The notes under the pieces were generated by a model that searched no databases, was not told the origin of the DNA, and saw only the letters and a list, made by a program, of their open reading frames with translations. A stretch of 64,000 bases of DNA from Halorussus aquaticus. GTDB taxonomy: Archaea > Halobacteriota > Halobacteria > Halobacteriales > Haladaptataceae. Shown here in pieces: positions 62,393 to 64,000 of the stretch. The stretch lies in contig NZ_CP100403.1 of assembly GCF_024218795.1 (NCBI RefSeq), forward strand, positions 186,001-250,000, read 5' to 3'. The stretch's first letter is position 1. Every line of letters begins with the position of its first letter. Position numbers and translations under genes: made by a program.

Positions 62393-62494
62393 ATGGGTGA
62401 GCGAGCACGGTCGCGGTCGAACGCGAAGCATTTTGCACACGTGGCCAGCGCACGGCGTGTGCAATTCTGGGCGTCGATTTCTGAGCGCGTCTGA
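62393..62494 (+). CDS. 33-residue basic micro-ORF
   Basis: MGERARSRSNAKHFAHVASA is followed by RRVQFWASISERV and TGA. It is placed as expected for a leaderless transcript from the TATA box at 62360. It is Arg/Ser-rich, with no known family. Low confidence as a real gene. Confidence 0.25.
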   Translation: MGERARSRSNAKHFAHVASARRVQFWASISERV

Positions 62495-62629
62495 CCGCGT
62501 GTTTGTGGGTGTGTGACCGCGTGTGTAGAGTTGGAGAAGTTATAGACCCTGAATGACTTGGGCTCTAGCCGATGAGAACTAATCTGCCCTTACTGACCAT
62601 TTATTACCTCTCCCTTATGAAGCCAACTT

Positions 62630-63235
62630 ATGGTTTCCGAGGCAGTCATTCTGAGCGGGTTATTTGGAGTTGGCGGTTCAGTCGCAGGATATCTTGTTGC
62701 GGGGTGGTTCAACCTCAAAAGTACTGAGAAGCAAGTATCTGCTCAGCGTGACCAACTAGATAAAAGACTGCAAGCGCAAGAAGAGCGATTAGAGGCTCAA
62801 ATTCAATCAGAAGACGCCAGAAGACGAGCAGAGTACTATCTGGACAAAAAAGTAGAATCACTTATTCAGACGCATTCTACTCTTGAGGAGACGCGTAGAA
62901 CTTACAAACGCATTGCCGATAAGGCTGGACACGGCGGTATTTCCGAAGAAGATCATCAGGATGCGATTGATTTGTACTTCGAGTACAAGAGTACGGTTGA
63001 CCGTGTCTCCATTTTTCTTGACGAACCCCAACACGAAATCCTACTTGATGTTTTTAATATATTGCACGATACCAATCCATATCTGTCTCGGGCAGTCAAA
63101 CAGCCTGAAAATGTTGACTACCGAGAGTTCGATTTAGCGGAGTATAACGACCGATTCAACGAAGCCGAAGAGATGCTTAAGAAGGAAGTAAAAACCCCTA
63201 TTGACTCACTCTCGTCAGGTAGGGATAACAAGTAA
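62630..63235 (+). CDS. Membrane-anchored coiled-coil protein, unknown
   Basis: A 201-residue protein. One N-terminal membrane segment (ILSGLFGVGGSVAGYLVAGW) is followed by a long coiled coil (KQVSAQRDQLDKRLQAQEER ... EDARRRAEYYLDKKVESLIQ). The C-terminal domain is soluble and helical. It is less GC-rich than its neighbours, which suggests recent acquisition. Such architecture recurs among phage-related and defence accessory proteins, but no function can be claimed. Confidence 0.65.
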   Translation: MVSEAVILSGLFGVGGSVAGYLVAGWFNLKSTEKQVSAQRDQLDKRLQAQEERLEAQIQSEDARRRAEYYLDKKVESLIQTHSTLEETRRTYKRIADKAGHGGISEEDHQDAIDLYFEYKSTVDRVSIFLDEPQHEILLDVFNILHDTNPYLSRAVKQPENVDYREFDLAEYNDRFNEAEEMLKKEVKTPIDSLSSGRDNK

Positions 63236-63321
63236 ACACTCGATGAGAGGGGGATTTCTTCACTTTCACTTCTACTTCGTCCACGGCTGACCTTCTTACC
63301 TCCGCCCTCCGCGCTCTTACT

Positions 63322-63786
63322 CGTGACCGAAATTGACTCCGTCTTTCCGATGGATCGCGTCCTGACCGACGAAACGCGTGCTCGCATCATGAGCGCGTAT
63401 CGGCGACTCCTCTCAGCCCCCGAGTCGGACTACTAAGAAGTCGAAGCCACGGACGGGCCTCTCCTCGACGCCGAGGTTCTTCACCTCCAACAGTTCGAGG
63501 ACAACTCGGTACAGCCGGCGTCCTCCTCGACCACGGCGACGGGCCGACGCTGGTGACCGACGAGGTCGCGGAGTGCTCGCATCACGTCGAGGGCGAGGAG
63601 TTCTCGACGCGGACCACGCTCAGCGAGGAGTACGCCGCGTTAGAGAAGGACCTTGTAGAAGTCTCAGCGCTGATATGCGACCTACCAGAGTACGACGACG
63701 AGTTGCAGAAGTACGCCATCGGCGGCGTGGGATTCCTGAACCTCTCGTGTTTCGGCGAGGTACTTGCCCACTCAGCGGAAAATTGA
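63322..63786 (+). pseudogene. Decayed gene with nonsense codon and frameshift
   Basis: From a GTG at 63322 the frame reads VTEIDSVFPMDRVLTDETRA and ESDY, then TAA (63433-63435). It continues in frame as EVEATDGPLLDAEVLHLQQF and then shifts. The other frame carries LLDHGDGPTLVTDEVAECSH and then GVGFLNLSCFGEVLAHSAEN to 63786. Protein-like content on both sides supports one broken gene. The last 77 codons could be expressed alone from 63553. Product unknown. Confidence 0.45.
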
Positions 63787-63922
63787 TTCTGAGTAATACA
63801 GAGTAGCGAGACACTCTAGCGATTCTGTCGCGGTATTATCCTCAATGACCTTGCCTGTCGTCATAGAACGACCATGAGACGATCCAGGTCGGGAGACGAC
63901 GTTTAGAAAGGAAATATTCACA

Positions 63923-64000
63923 ATGGCATACGGACAAACGAACCGCTTAGTGTACGACATTAGTGGACTATACCTTATTCCGGTGAACGACGCGTGGCGA
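63923..64000 (+). CDS. Start of a gene cut by the window edge
   Basis: An ATG at 63923 opens a frame to the end of the window: MAYGQTNRLVYDISGLYLIP, then VNDAWR. It is preceded by GAAAGGAAAT, which may act as a ribosome site. Only 26 codons are visible, so neither family nor reality is certain. Confidence 0.35.
   Translation, partial: MAYGQTNRLVYDISGLYLIPVNDAWR

Larger units (their letters stand above)
62024..62629. other. 606-base intergenic region
   Basis: No gene of normal size. It contains the promoter-like direct repeat at 62351-62375 and the micro-ORF at 62393-62494. Nothing else was recognised in the remainder. Confidence 0.4.

Overview
The window looks like DNA from a halophilic archaeon (class Halobacteria). 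The proteins are very acidic, and it carries an Orc1/Cdc6 initiator, a TATA-binding-protein paralogue, TATA boxes about 25-30 bases before ATGs (leaderless transcripts) and many small zinc-ribbon proteins. A replication origin, a ParA partition operon, a tyrosine recombinase and many decayed genes suggest a megaplasmid or secondary replicon, or a large island. Species cannot be named from the sequence.

1-18.6 kb is an ion and osmotic homeostasis block. It holds two K+/H+ antiporter plus RCK_C-subunit pairs, a TVGYGD potassium channel fused to an RCK domain, TrkA-TrkH, two amino-acid permeases fused to double UspA domains, stand-alone UspA proteins, a lipid-flippase-like membrane protein and a CPBP protease. 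Directly abutting one permease and just before trkAH is a DisA_N (diadenylate cyclase type) protein. A local c-di-AMP circuit controlling K+ and solute flux is a reasonable inference.

18.6-24.5 kb is plasmid-like. It has a tyrosine recombinase, two PIN toxin-antitoxin modules, an orphan HTH regulator, and a parA operon bracketed by a dense cluster of CTATTC/GAATAG hexamers. 24.5-31.3 kb encodes an AddA/AddB-like helicase-nuclease pair.

31.4-45.1 kb is a defence island. It contains an Eco57I-type methylase with specificity region, a divergent TBP, a PLD-nuclease/SNF2-helicase fusion, two small proteins, and McrC/McrB, where McrB has two EVE-like regions.

45.2-51.5 kb is the replication region. 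It has an orc1/cdc6 gene flanked by identical 22-bp repeats and related iterons, the C-terminal remnant of an initiator-like gene, a gene broken by one nonsense codon, DUF6788-like and SWIM genes, a complete IS1595-type element and an inverted fragment of a relative. A palindrome with TTAACCAACA arms recurs four times between 45.6 and 56.4 kb.

51.6-57.9 kb holds a PrimPol-like replication protein and three toxin-antitoxin cassettes (HEPN/MNT, HTH/PIN, HTH/TumE-like). Remnants of a second PrimPol end and a second MNT end bracket the last cassette, which indicates cassette exchange after duplication. 58.0-60.8 kb is a CDC48-like AAA ATPase plus DUF6414-like operon, with micro-ORFs upstream. 60.9-64.0 kb carries small plasmid-type genes, a decayed gene and a gene start cut by the window edge.
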